DNA of 53,671 bases from the NCBI GenBank assembly GCA_002423025.1, contig DIUN01000018.1, positions 135,672-189,342 on the forward strand. Direction: 5' to 3'. The notes beneath the pieces were generated by a model, which did not search any database, was not told the DNA's origin, and worked only from the letters and a program-made list of their open reading frames with translations. Below, piece after piece: positions 24,144 to 32,093 of this stretch (the first letter of the stretch is position 1; every line of letters begins with the position of its first letter). The position numbers and the translations under genes were made by a program. The DNA comes from Sphingomonadales bacterium UBA6157 (GTDB lineage Bacteria > Pseudomonadota > Alphaproteobacteria > Sphingomonadales > Sphingomonadaceae).

Positions 24144-24163
24144 GCTGAACTGACGGAATGATG

Positions 24164-24197
24164 GGGCCGGCGTCGCGAAAGCGCGCCGGCCCTTTCT
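24164..24197. terminator. Strong hairpin with GAAA tetraloop between convergent genes
   Basis: GGGCCGGC pairs with GCCGGCCC, extended by G-C and CGC/GCG inside a single-T bulge and closed by a GAAA loop (24177-24180). TTTCT follows on the plus strand (24193-24197). It ends the glycine-zipper transcript and may also serve the minus-strand NUDIX gene. Confidence 0.75.
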
Positions 24198-24198
24198 G

Positions 24199-24702
24199 TC
24201 AGATCAGGCCGAGGGCGATGGCCAGCCGGCAATCGATCACCAGCCCGCCCTGCCGCGCCTTGTCGAGAAACGCCGGCAGCGTGGCGAGCGCGACGACATG
24301 AACGACAATATCCTCGCCATCGACACCGCCGCCGGGGCCAGCGCGCGTCAGGCCGGTGGCCTTGAACAGCTGGAACATCTCGCTCGACAGCCCCGGCGAT
24401 GTGGCGAATGCGCCGCAATCCTGCCAGTCCGCCGCGGCAAAGCCGGTCTCCTCCGCCAGTTCGCGGGCTGCGGCCGCGATGGCGGTGTCCTCGGCTCCGG
24501 TGTCCCCGATCAGCCCGGCGGGCAGCTCGATGGTGCGGGCGCCCAGCGGCGGGCGGAACTGCTCGACCAGCACGATCTCCTCAGCCGCTGTGATGGCGAG
24601 GATGACAGCGGCGCCCCTGTTCGAGACGCGCGCTGCATATTCCCAGCGGCCGGCGCGGTGAACCTCAAGGAACTTGCCGCGCCACTGGAGGGTGTCGTTC
24701 AC
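24199..24702 (-). CDS. NUDIX hydrolase, ADP-ribose pyrophosphatase-like
   Basis: The protein has 167 residues and starts at the GTG at 24702, giving MNDTLQWRGKFLEVHRAGRWEYAARV. This is the usual N terminus of ADP-ribose/NDP-sugar diphosphatases. The Nudix box is GDTGAEDTAIAAAARELAEETGF, with the metal-binding REL-EE intact. IVLVEQFRPPLGARTIELPAGL is typical of the group. The start is four bases after the acyl-CoA dehydrogenase stop, so it is the last gene of a three-gene unit with that enzyme and the kinase-like protein. Confidence 0.82.
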   Translation of the reverse strand: MNDTLQWRGKFLEVHRAGRWEYAARVSNRGAAVILAITAAEEIVLVEQFRPPLGARTIELPAGLIGDTGAEDTAIAAAARELAEETGFAAADWQDCGAFATSPGLSSEMFQLFKATGLTRAGPGGGVDGEDIVVHVVALATLPAFLDKARQGGLVIDCRLAIALGLI

Positions 24703-24706
24703 GCCG

Positions 24707-25903
24707 TCAGACCGGATCGGCAAAGGCCGTGCCGGTGCGCGCCAGCTGCGTGGCGATGGCGAATTTGTGGACTTCTGTCGGGCCATCATAGAGCCGGAAG
24801 CCGCGCATATCCCGGAAGATCATCTCGACAACGGTTTCAGAGGTGACGCCGATGCCGCCGAGAATCTGGATGCAGCGGTCCGCCACCTTGAACAGCTCCT
24901 CGGAGACGAACGCCTTGACGATGCTGCTCTCGTGGCGGGCGCGGACATTGCCATCGAGCAGCCAGGCGGTGTGGCGGATGGCCAGCCGGCACTGGTGCAT
25001 GGCGATCTCGTTGTCGGCGAGCATGAAGTTGACGCCCTGGTGATCGAGCAGCGCCTTGCCGAAGGCGGTGCGGACGCGGGCATGCTCCAGTGCGATATGC
25101 TGGGCGCGGGCGGCGGCGCCGAGCCAGCGCATGCAGTGCGTCAGCCGCGCCGGGGCCAGCCGCATCTGGGCATAGCGCAGCGCCGAGCCGACTTCGCCGA
25201 GCACCTGCGTCGGCCCGAGCCGCAGCCCGGCAAAGCGCACCACGGCATGGCCCTCCACATAGTTGCGGTCCATCGAATCCATGACGCGTTCAATGTGGAT
25301 ACCCGGCGTGTCATGCTCGCAAAGGAACAGCGTCGGGCCATGGGCGCCGTGTGGATTCTCCGGCACATTGGCCATGATGATCCAGGTCTTGGCGCCGTTT
25401 GCGCCGGTGATCAGCCATTTCAGGCCGTTGATCTCGTAATCATTGCCGTTGAACACCGCCGTGGTGGCAAGCTGTGCCGGGTCGCTGCCGGCGCCGCCCG
25501 GCTCGGTCATGGCGAACACCGAGCGGCGATCCCCGCTGATCATCGGGCGCAGGAACTGGTCGATCTGGTCGGGACGCGCAATGCGCCCGAGCAGATACAT
25601 GTTGCCCTCGTCCGGCGCGGCGCAGTTCATCGCCACCGGGCCGAGCGTGGACCAGCCGGCGGCCTCGAACACCGCGGCCTGCGTCGCATGGTCAAAGCCC
25701 ATGCCGCCCAGCTCCTTGGGGGCTTGCGGGGTGAGCAGGCCCTCGGCGCGGGCCAGCGCCACCAGCTCGTCGCGCAGCGCATCGGTCGGGCCGTGCTGGG
25801 TGAGGCGCGGATCGCGCTCATAGGGGATGATCTTTTCGATGACGAACTGGCGGACGCGGCGGGCGAGCGCGGCGGTTTCGGCCGGGATGGTGAAATCGGT
25901 CAT
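24707..25903 (-). CDS. Acyl-CoA dehydrogenase (ACAD10/11-like)
   Basis: This is a 398-residue FAD-dependent acyl-CoA dehydrogenase. MTEPGGAGSDPAQLATTAVFNGNDYEINGLKWLITGA is the flavin/substrate block near the middle. RTAFGKALLDHQGVNFMLADNEIAM and IQILGGIGVTSETVVEMIFRDMRGFRLYDGPTEVHKFAIA form the C-terminal helical domain. Pairing with an aminoglycoside-phosphotransferase-like kinase, here overlapping by four bases (ATGA at 25900), matches the ACAD10/ACAD11 fusion proteins of animals. In bacteria the pairing matches the lva pathway for 4-hydroxy acids. Confidence 0.9.
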   Translation of the reverse strand: MTDFTIPAETAALARRVRQFVIEKIIPYERDPRLTQHGPTDALRDELVALARAEGLLTPQAPKELGGMGFDHATQAAVFEAAGWSTLGPVAMNCAAPDEGNMYLLGRIARPDQIDQFLRPMISGDRRSVFAMTEPGGAGSDPAQLATTAVFNGNDYEINGLKWLITGANGAKTWIIMANVPENPHGAHGPTLFLCEHDTPGIHIERVMDSMDRNYVEGHAVVRFAGLRLGPTQVLGEVGSALRYAQMRLAPARLTHCMRWLGAAARAQHIALEHARVRTAFGKALLDHQGVNFMLADNEIAMHQCRLAIRHTAWLLDGNVRARHESSIVKAFVSEELFKVADRCIQILGGIGVTSETVVEMIFRDMRGFRLYDGPTEVHKFAIATQLARTGTAFADPV

Positions 25904-26913
25904 ATGCGGTCCTGTGCGAACTGGGCGAGGGCGTGGTCGAGAATGGCGAGGGCGAGCGTTTCAAAACCGGCATAGCGGGGCCCGGTCACTTCGCCCCGCT
26001 GCCATTTGCGATAGAGCTGCCCCCAGGCCACCGCGAGACGGAGGCGGGCGAGCGCCACCGGCCAGGCCAGCGGGCCGTGCGGCGGCTGCGGCAGCGCGGC
26101 GATCAGCCCAGCGCGGCTGGGAGCGCCGGGCTGGAGCGAAGGCACCGCCTCCAGGGCGTGCAGCGCCAGAGGGTCGCCGGGCTCGATCCAGTAGGAGAGC
26201 AGCACCGCGACATCGAAATCCCGCGGGCCGCGCGTTGCCATGTCCCAATCGATGATGGCGTTTGGCGTGAGGGTTTGCGGGTCCACCAGCAGGTTATCGG
26301 GCTTCAGGTCCATGTGCAGCAGCACCGGCGCGCCGGGCTCGGGCGGCGGCGCGGCTTCCAGCGCAGCGATGAGCGCGGCGGCGGCGGGCGGCAGCGCCTC
26401 GGGCCATACGGCGGCGGCGCGCTTCGCCCAGCCTACAAGCTGGCGGGCATAAAAGCCCTCCGGCTTGCCGAGCTCGCCAAGGCCGATGGCGGCGGGATCG
26501 AGGGCGTGCAGCGCCGCCATTTCGGCGAGGGTGACAGCGAGCAGGCGCTGCACGGCATCGGCCGGGGCGGTGGCAGGCAGGCGGCTGCCGATGGCGACAC
26601 CGGCACGATATTCGAGGATGAGGAACGGTGTGCCGAGCACCTCGGCATCGGCGCAAAACGCCAAGGCGCGCGGCACCAGTGGCCAGTGCGGGGCCAGGGC
26701 CGAGATGACACGATGCTCGCGCCCCATGTCCGAGGCGCCGGCGGCCATTACGCCCGGCGGCGGGCGGCGCAGCACGGCGGAGCCGGTGGTGAGGCTGATG
26801 CGCTCGTTGCGGTTGGCGATGCCGCCGCTCAGCGGCGTGAGCGTGCTGCCGGGGGCCAGGGCGAGGCCCTGTCGTTCCAGCCAGGCGGCGAGGCGGGGGA
26901 GATCATCGGTCAT
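25900..26913 (-). CDS. Phosphotransferase family protein (APH/ACAD10-kinase-like)
   Basis: This 337-residue protein kinase-like enzyme has LTPLSGGIANRNERI (nucleotide loop) and PVLLHMDLKPDNLLV (catalytic Asp). NAIIDWDMATRGPRDFDVAVLLSYW (metal Asp) follows, spaced as in aminoglycoside phosphotransferases. Members next to acyl-CoA dehydrogenases phosphorylate 4-hydroxyacyl-CoA; that role is inferred here from the neighbour. I prefer the ATG at 26913 to the GTG one codon earlier. It leads the kinase-dehydrogenase-NUDIX unit. Confidence 0.85.
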   Translation of the reverse strand: MTDDLPRLAAWLERQGLALAPGSTLTPLSGGIANRNERISLTTGSAVLRRPPPGVMAAGASDMGREHRVISALAPHWPLVPRALAFCADAEVLGTPFLILEYRAGVAIGSRLPATAPADAVQRLLAVTLAEMAALHALDPAAIGLGELGKPEGFYARQLVGWAKRAAAVWPEALPPAAAALIAALEAAPPPEPGAPVLLHMDLKPDNLLVDPQTLTPNAIIDWDMATRGPRDFDVAVLLSYWIEPGDPLALHALEAVPSLQPGAPSRAGLIAALPQPPHGPLAWPVALARLRLAVAWGQLYRKWQRGEVTGPRYAGFETLALAILDHALAQFAQDRI

Positions 26914-26962
26914 CACGGCAAGCCGCTAGCATGGCGGCGGCGGGGCTTCTATTGCTTTGGCC

Positions 26963-27484
26963 ATGACGACACGGGTTATCACCACAAAGCGGCTGGTCAT
27001 GACGCCGCATCAGCTCGGCGATTATGCCGAGAGCGCCGCCATGCAGGCAGACGCGGGCCTGATGCGCTTTCTGGGCGGGCTGCCGCTGACGCAGGAGGCC
27101 AGCTGGAAGCGGCTGCTGCAGAACGCCGGCATGTGGGCGCTGCTGGGGTATGGTTTCTGGGTGGTGCGCGAGCAGGGCAGCGGCGCCTTTGTGGGCGAGC
27201 TGGGTTTCTTCGAGGGCAAGCGCACCGGCATCGAGGGCTTTGATGGCGCGGTCGAGATGGGCTGGGTGATTGCGCCGGCCATGCACGGCAAGGGCTATGG
27301 CACCGAGGCGGTCACGGCGGCGCTGGGCTGGGGCGCCGGGCGCTTCAGCCGTGCCGTGGCGATGATCGATCCGGCCAACGCGCCCTCGCTGGCGCTGGCC
27401 CGGCGGCTTGGCTTCCACCAGTTCGGCGCCGGGCGCTATGAGGACGAGCCAGTGGGCCTTTGGGAGTATTTCTGGCCCGGCTGA
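26963..27484 (+). CDS. GNAT family N-acetyltransferase (RimJ/RimL-like)
   Basis: The protein has 173 residues. The N terminus TTRVITTKRLVMTPHQLGDYAESAAMQ is typical of RimJ/RimL-type GNAT proteins. WVIAPAMHGKGYGTEAVTAALGWG is the acetyl-CoA binding motif A. MIDPANAPSLALARRLGFHQFGAG is motif B. It transfers an acetyl group to an amine; the target is unknown. I use the ATG at 26963 rather than the TTG two codons earlier. Confidence 0.85.
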   Translation: MTTRVITTKRLVMTPHQLGDYAESAAMQADAGLMRFLGGLPLTQEASWKRLLQNAGMWALLGYGFWVVREQGSGAFVGELGFFEGKRTGIEGFDGAVEMGWVIAPAMHGKGYGTEAVTAALGWGAGRFSRAVAMIDPANAPSLALARRLGFHQFGAGRYEDEPVGLWEYFWPG

Positions 27485-27504
27485 AGGCCCACTGGTCCCT
27501 CGCC

Positions 27505-29574
27505 TCAAAACTTCGTGCGCAGCGTGAAGCGGGCGGCGCGCGGCCCGCCGGTGCTGATGTTGTTGTCATTGTGCGCGGTGGGGAAATAGCCCTTGTTGAA
27601 CAGGTTCTCGATGTTGACCTGCGCGTCGATGGTCTCGCTCACCTTCACGAATGCGGCGGCATCCACCCGCACATAAGCCGGCAGCACCACGGCATTGCTG
27701 ATGGTGGTGAAGCTCTTGCCCTGGTGGCTGACGCCAAGGCCGAGGCCGAACATGTCGGTTAGCTGGTAGCGGTTCCACAGGGAAACCTGGGTGCGCGGCA
27801 CAAGCGGCACTTCGCGGCCGGCCGGCGCGGCGCTGGTGGCGCTGCGGATCTCGGCCTTTTGCAGCGTGAAGCCGCCGGCCACCTGCCACTTGGGCGTGAT
27901 GTTGCCGGTCAGTTCCACTTCCAGCCCGCGGCTGCGCTGTGCGCCGGTGAGCACGATGGTGCCGGCCACTGGCCCGGCGGCGCGGGTGTTGCCACGGTCA
28001 AGCTGGTAGAGCGCGGCGGTGAGCGCGAGGCCGGGCAGGATGTCCCACTTGGCGCCCACTTCGTAATTGTCGAACACCTCGGGTTCCAGCGCGGCGAGGC
28101 TGGCATCGAGCGAGGTGAACTGGTCGCCCGATTGCGGCAGGTAGGAGCGGCTGTAGCTGGCGTAGAGCGAGGCGTTTTCCGCCGGCTTGAGCACCAGCCC
28201 GAAGCGCGGGGACCACAGGCTGTCGGTGCGGCTCAGCACGGCGCCGTTGACCAGGTTGGTGAAATCGAGGCTGAAGCGATCATGGCGCAGGCCGGCGATG
28301 ATCTCGATGTGGTCGCCGATGCTGATCTGGTCCTGGATGTAGGCCGCAGCGATATCGGCGCGGGTGCGCGACGAGCGGCTGAGGGCGAAGCTGACAGGCG
28401 GCGCGACAAACGGCGTGGTGAACGGCACGGTGAGGCGGCTCACGCCACCAAAGCTGCCGGGCGCGCGCTGGCTGCGCGTCGTCTGGCGGCCAAGCTCGAA
28501 GCCGGCCAGCAGCGTGTGCTCAAGGCTGCCGGTGCTGGTTTTCCAGACAAGATCGGTCTGGCTCAGCAGGTTCTGGCGCTGGGTGCCGTCGGTATAGGCC
28601 TCGATGCCGAAGCTGCCGGTGCTGCTCACCGCCGTGGCGGGGAAGATGTTGGCGTAGAACTTGTCATAGTCACCATAGCGGCTGCGGTGGCGGATGGTCA
28701 GCGTTTCGGTGAGGGCATAATCGGCGGCGATGGTTGCGACATGCGCCTCGAAATTGCTGTTGTTGATGGCGGGGTCGCCGAAGAAGGCATCACGAACGCC
28801 AGCCACCGGCCGGCCGTTCTGCGAGGGGATGCCGCGATCGACGGTGCGATTGTCCTTGGCATACTCATAGGAGAGAATGAGGTTGCCGCGGCCACCAAGA
28901 TCGAAGCCCAGGGTCGGGTTGATGGCGTAGCGCTCCATATCATAGGCATCACGATGGTTGGCGCCATCCTCGTACACGGCGTTGAGACGCGCCGAGATGC
29001 CGTCCGCCAGTGGCTGGTTGAGGTCCACGCCCAGCCGCCAGGCGCCGAACGTATCGACAGCCGCATCGGCAGCGACGAAGGTGGTGGCGCCCGGCGTCTT
29101 GGAGACACGGTTGATGACACCGCCGCCGCCGCCGCGCCCGAAGATCATGGCGTTGGGGCCCTTGAGGATTTCCAGACGTTCGATGTTGTAGAAATCCCGG
29201 TAATATTGAACGTCATCGCGCAGGCCATCGACGAAGAAATCGGCGGTGGAGGTGTTGCCGCGCAGGGTCGGCTGGTCACGATGGCCCTCGCCCTGGCCGG
29301 TAGTGGCGCCGGGCACATACCGCAGCGCATCGGCAATGGAGAGCAGCGCCTGATCATCGAGGCGGGCGCGGGTGAGGATGGAGACGGACTGCGGCACATC
29401 GATCAGCGGGGTATCGGTGCGGGTGGCGGTGCCGGTCTTGCTGGCGACATAGCCGGCATCGCGCACGGCAGTGACGGTGATGGTGGCGTCCGCCAGTTCG
29501 GCCGCGTCCTCAGCCAGCGCTGGCCCGGCGAGGGCAAGGGCGAGAAGGGCGGAGCCGGCGAGGGGGAGGCGCAT
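27505..29574 (-). CDS. TonB-dependent siderophore receptor
   Basis: The protein has 689 residues with a signal peptide (LLALALAGPALA). A TonB-box-like ATITVTAV follows, then the plug (VPQSVSILTRARLDDQAL, LRYVPGATTGQGEGHRDQPTLRG, IERLEILKGPNAMIFGRGGGGGVINRVSK). The 22-strand barrel ends with the aromatic terminus RTKF. The plug motifs are those of catecholate/hydroxamate siderophore receptors such as Fiu and BfrA relatives. It imports ferric siderophore across the outer membrane with TonB-ExbBD energy. A Fur-like palindrome covers its promoter. Confidence 0.9.
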   Translation of the reverse strand: MRLPLAGSALLALALAGPALAEDAAELADATITVTAVRDAGYVASKTGTATRTDTPLIDVPQSVSILTRARLDDQALLSIADALRYVPGATTGQGEGHRDQPTLRGNTSTADFFVDGLRDDVQYYRDFYNIERLEILKGPNAMIFGRGGGGGVINRVSKTPGATTFVAADAAVDTFGAWRLGVDLNQPLADGISARLNAVYEDGANHRDAYDMERYAINPTLGFDLGGRGNLILSYEYAKDNRTVDRGIPSQNGRPVAGVRDAFFGDPAINNSNFEAHVATIAADYALTETLTIRHRSRYGDYDKFYANIFPATAVSSTGSFGIEAYTDGTQRQNLLSQTDLVWKTSTGSLEHTLLAGFELGRQTTRSQRAPGSFGGVSRLTVPFTTPFVAPPVSFALSRSSRTRADIAAAYIQDQISIGDHIEIIAGLRHDRFSLDFTNLVNGAVLSRTDSLWSPRFGLVLKPAENASLYASYSRSYLPQSGDQFTSLDASLAALEPEVFDNYEVGAKWDILPGLALTAALYQLDRGNTRAAGPVAGTIVLTGAQRSRGLEVELTGNITPKWQVAGGFTLQKAEIRSATSAAPAGREVPLVPRTQVSLWNRYQLTDMFGLGLGVSHQGKSFTTISNAVVLPAYVRVDAAAFVKVSETIDAQVNIENLFNKGYFPTAHNDNNISTGGPRAARFTLRTKF

Positions 29575-29584
29575 GTTTGTTCCT

Positions 29585-29635
29585 GCGAATTGGTATCAAT
29601 AAGGTTGCTATTGAGATCAATTCGCAATGTGTCAA
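29585..29635 (-). promoter_or_regulatory. Fur-like palindrome over the siderophore-receptor promoter
   Basis: GCGAATTGGTATCAATA (29585-29601) faces TATTGAGATCAATTCGC (29609-29625), matching at 15 of 17 positions as an inverted repeat. On the minus strand a perfect TTGACA -35 lies at 29635-29630, with AATAGC, a weak -10, 17 bases on, so the palindrome covers the promoter. The fur gene is in the same window. The site is AT-rich and fits Fur control, but it is not an exact match to the enterobacterial box. Confidence 0.55.
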
Positions 29636-29708
29636 CCGGGTTTTTGTCGCAAAGACCGTTTCTGCCCCGGCACTGGCGGCCAGGCCCCGGCTCGCCTATG
29701 GCCGCTGG

Positions 29709-30170
29709 ATGAGCGGATTTCCGGCCTCCCCGATGATGGCGCGCGCGCTGGCCGAGGCGCGGGCGGCGGCGGCGCGCGGCGAAGTGCCGGTGGGTGCCGT
29801 GATTGCCGCAGCGGATGGCACGTTGCTCGCGGCCTCGGGCAACCGCACCCGTGAACTCACCGACCCTACCGCCCATGCCGAGATGCTGGCGATTCGGGCG
29901 GCGTGCGCGGCGCTGGGCAGCGAGCGGCTGCTTGGCGCGGTGCTGCACGTCACGCTGGAGCCGTGCGCCATGTGCGCCGCCGCCATGGCCGCCGCGCGGG
30001 TGGCGCGGGTGGTGTATGGCGCGGCGGACCCCAAAAGCGGCGGCGTGATGCACGGGGCGCGGGTGTTCGATCACCCGCAGGCGCATCATGTGCCCGAAAT
30101 CATCGGTGGCATCGGCGAGAGCGAGTCGGCGGCGCTGCTCAAGGCGTTTTTCGCGGAGCGGCGGCGGTAA
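29709..30170 (+). CDS. tadA: tRNA(adenine34) deaminase
   Basis: The protein has 153 residues and makes inosine at the wobble position of tRNA-Arg(ACG). The zinc-deaminase motifs are present: H56AE (with Glu58 as proton shuttle) and PC86AMC89. The ARVARVVYGAADPKSGGVMHG stretch is TadA-specific. The ATG at 29709 gives a normal N terminus; one at 29733 (MMARALAEA) is also possible. It is divergent from the siderophore receptor and convergent with the hydrolase gene, whose stop is two bases from its own. Confidence 0.9.
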   Translation: MSGFPASPMMARALAEARAAAARGEVPVGAVIAAADGTLLAASGNRTRELTDPTAHAEMLAIRAACAALGSERLLGAVLHVTLEPCAMCAAAMAAARVARVVYGAADPKSGGVMHGARVFDHPQAHHVPEIIGGIGESESAALLKAFFAERRR

Positions 30171-30172
30171 GC

Positions 30173-31042
30173 CTAAAGCCTGAGGCCCTTGCGCTCCAGC
30201 CAAGCCGCCATCGCGGCATTCACCGGTCCCGGCGCTTCCTGCTGCACCCAGTGGGACACACCTGGAAAGCGCACCAGCTCGAAATCCCTGACCAGCGGCG
30301 CATAGCCTTCCGTCAGCTCCAGCCCCAGCGCCGTATCGGCCTCGCCCCACAGCATCAGGGTCGGCACTTCGATGCGCGGCGCGGGCTCGGCCAGCACATC
30401 GCGGAAATTGGCGCGGTAATAGTTGATCATCGCGGTGAGGGCGCCGGGCTGCATGGCGTTGGCGCGGTAATGGTCCGTCACTTCGGGCGGGAAGGCGCTC
30501 TTGTCCACCGCCATGCCGGTGAAGGCGCGGCCGATGGCGCGGGCGTTGCCGGCGCGCAGCAGGGCTTCCGGCAGCCAGGGGATCTGGAAAAAGCTGACAT
30601 ACCAGCTCTTGCGCCGCTGCGGCCAGGAGTGGGCCAGCACATCGGCGAAGACCTTGGGGTGGGGCACGTTCATGATGACGAGGCCATCGAGCGGCATCAC
30701 CCGGCGCAGCGCGAACACCCAGGCGATCAGCGCGCCCCAATCATGCGCCACCAGCAGCCGACGCCTGGCGCCCAGCGCATCGAACAGCCCCGCCACATCG
30801 GCCACGAGATGATCGAGCTTGTAATCCGCCTCATGCGGCGGCCGGCTGCTCTGGCCATAGCCGCGCAGATCCGGCGCAACGGCGTGCCAGCCCTGCGCCG
30901 CCAGCGCCGGCAGCTGGTGCCGCCAGGAATGGCGGCTCTCCGGAAAGCCATGCAGGCACAGCGCCACCGCATCCCCGCTGCCGCACTCGTCGATGGCGAA
31001 ATCGAGCCCGTTGGCGCTGATGTGGCGGCTGGTGATGCTCAT
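30173..31042 (-). CDS. Alpha/beta hydrolase, epoxide hydrolase-like
   Basis: This 289-residue enzyme has HGFPES (31-36, oxyanion), DLRGYGQSSRP and the nucleophile motif AHD101WGALIAW, with Asp as nucleophile as in epoxide hydrolases and haloalkanoate dehalogenases. WGEADTALG supplies the acid residue and GVSHWVQQEAP the catalytic His. Which of the two reactions applies is unclear; the cap sequence leans to epoxide hydrolase. It overlaps the SMP-30 gene by four bases and lies downstream of it. Confidence 0.85.
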   Translation of the reverse strand: MSITSRHISANGLDFAIDECGSGDAVALCLHGFPESRHSWRHQLPALAAQGWHAVAPDLRGYGQSSRPPHEADYKLDHLVADVAGLFDALGARRRLLVAHDWGALIAWVFALRRVMPLDGLVIMNVPHPKVFADVLAHSWPQRRKSWYVSFFQIPWLPEALLRAGNARAIGRAFTGMAVDKSAFPPEVTDHYRANAMQPGALTAMINYYRANFRDVLAEPAPRIEVPTLMLWGEADTALGLELTEGYAPLVRDFELVRFPGVSHWVQQEAPGPVNAAMAAWLERKGLRL

Positions 31043-31956
31043 GCGTTGAAATTGAGCCTCAGGCCGGGGCGCGGCCAGCGGGAGAGCGCCAGCTTGCCGG
31101 TGGTGGAGAGGCAGACAAAAGCGTCCATCATGTCCGGCCCGCCAAAGGCGATGTTGGTGGTCAGCAGGTCGGGATAGGCGAAATCTTCCTGCGCGCCGGT
31201 CTCCGGGTTTACCGAGCAGATGCCGGGGCGCGCCACCAGCGTGGCCTGGGCGATATTGCCATTGGCCTCGATGGCCATCGAATCGAGCAGCACATGGCCG
31301 GGGAAGCTGGTGACGACCCGACCCGGAATGGCACCAAGCATGGAGGGCGCCACCGTGCCGGGGCCGGTGATCTCGAAGGCCAGGATGGTGCGCTCATGGG
31401 TGGTGGCGCAATAGACCGTGCGGCCATCCGGCGAGAGGCCGACGCCGTTGAAATTGGGGCCATACACTGCGCAGACGATGCGCGCGCCATCCGGCGTGGC
31501 GTAATAGAGCCCGCCATTGTCGGTGTGGTGCGGGTGGTGCTTGCCGAGATCGGTGAACCAGAAGCCGCCGGCGCTGTCGAACACGATGTCGTTGGGGCCG
31601 GAGAGATTGTGGCCATCACAGGCATCGTAAAGCCGCTCGACCTTGCCGGTGGCGATGTCGATGCGCTCGATGCGGCCGGTGGTGTAATCGGCTGCCGCGC
31701 CGCCGGGGATCCGCATGCCATCCAGCTCGGACCATTCAAAGCCGCCGTTGTTGCAGACGTAGATGGCGCCATCCGGGCCGATGGCGGCGCCATTGGGGCC
31801 GCCGCCGGGGGTGGCGATGGTTTGCGTGCTGCCATCGCGGCGGACGCGGGTGAGCTTGCCGGTGGCGATCTCCACGACGATGCAGGAGCCGTCGTCCATG
31901 GCGATGGGGCCTTCGGGAAAGGCCAGGCCCTCGGCGATGATGCTGTGCGGATACAT
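31039..31956 (-). CDS. SMP-30/gluconolactonase/LRE family protein
   Basis: This 305-residue beta-propeller starts AEGLAFPEGPIAMDDGSCIVVEI (metal-binding Glu in FPEGP) and has GPNGAAIGPDGAIYVCNNGG. GHNLSGPNDIVFDSAGGFWFTDLG contains the metal-binding Asn, and FNGVGLSPDGRTVYCATT completes the pattern. Members are calcium- or zinc-dependent lactonases acting on sugar or other lactones. The coupling to an epoxide-hydrolase-like gene suggests both act on the same small-molecule route, which is not identified. Confidence 0.85.
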   Translation of the reverse strand: MYPHSIIAEGLAFPEGPIAMDDGSCIVVEIATGKLTRVRRDGSTQTIATPGGGPNGAAIGPDGAIYVCNNGGFEWSELDGMRIPGGAAADYTTGRIERIDIATGKVERLYDACDGHNLSGPNDIVFDSAGGFWFTDLGKHHPHHTDNGGLYYATPDGARIVCAVYGPNFNGVGLSPDGRTVYCATTHERTILAFEITGPGTVAPSMLGAIPGRVVTSFPGHVLLDSMAIEANGNIAQATLVARPGICSVNPETGAQEDFAYPDLLTTNIAFGGPDMMDAFVCLSTTGKLALSRWPRPGLRLNFNA

Positions 31957-32093
31957 GTTGCGTCGCTCCCCGGATTGCGTGTTTCATCGCATCATGGCGC
32001 GGGCGCGGGGCAGAGGCCAGCCTGCGCGAGGTGAGAGGGGTTTTCACTTCGGCGCGGCCGGGCTATGTTCCCTTATCGTTCTGGTGGAGGCGG

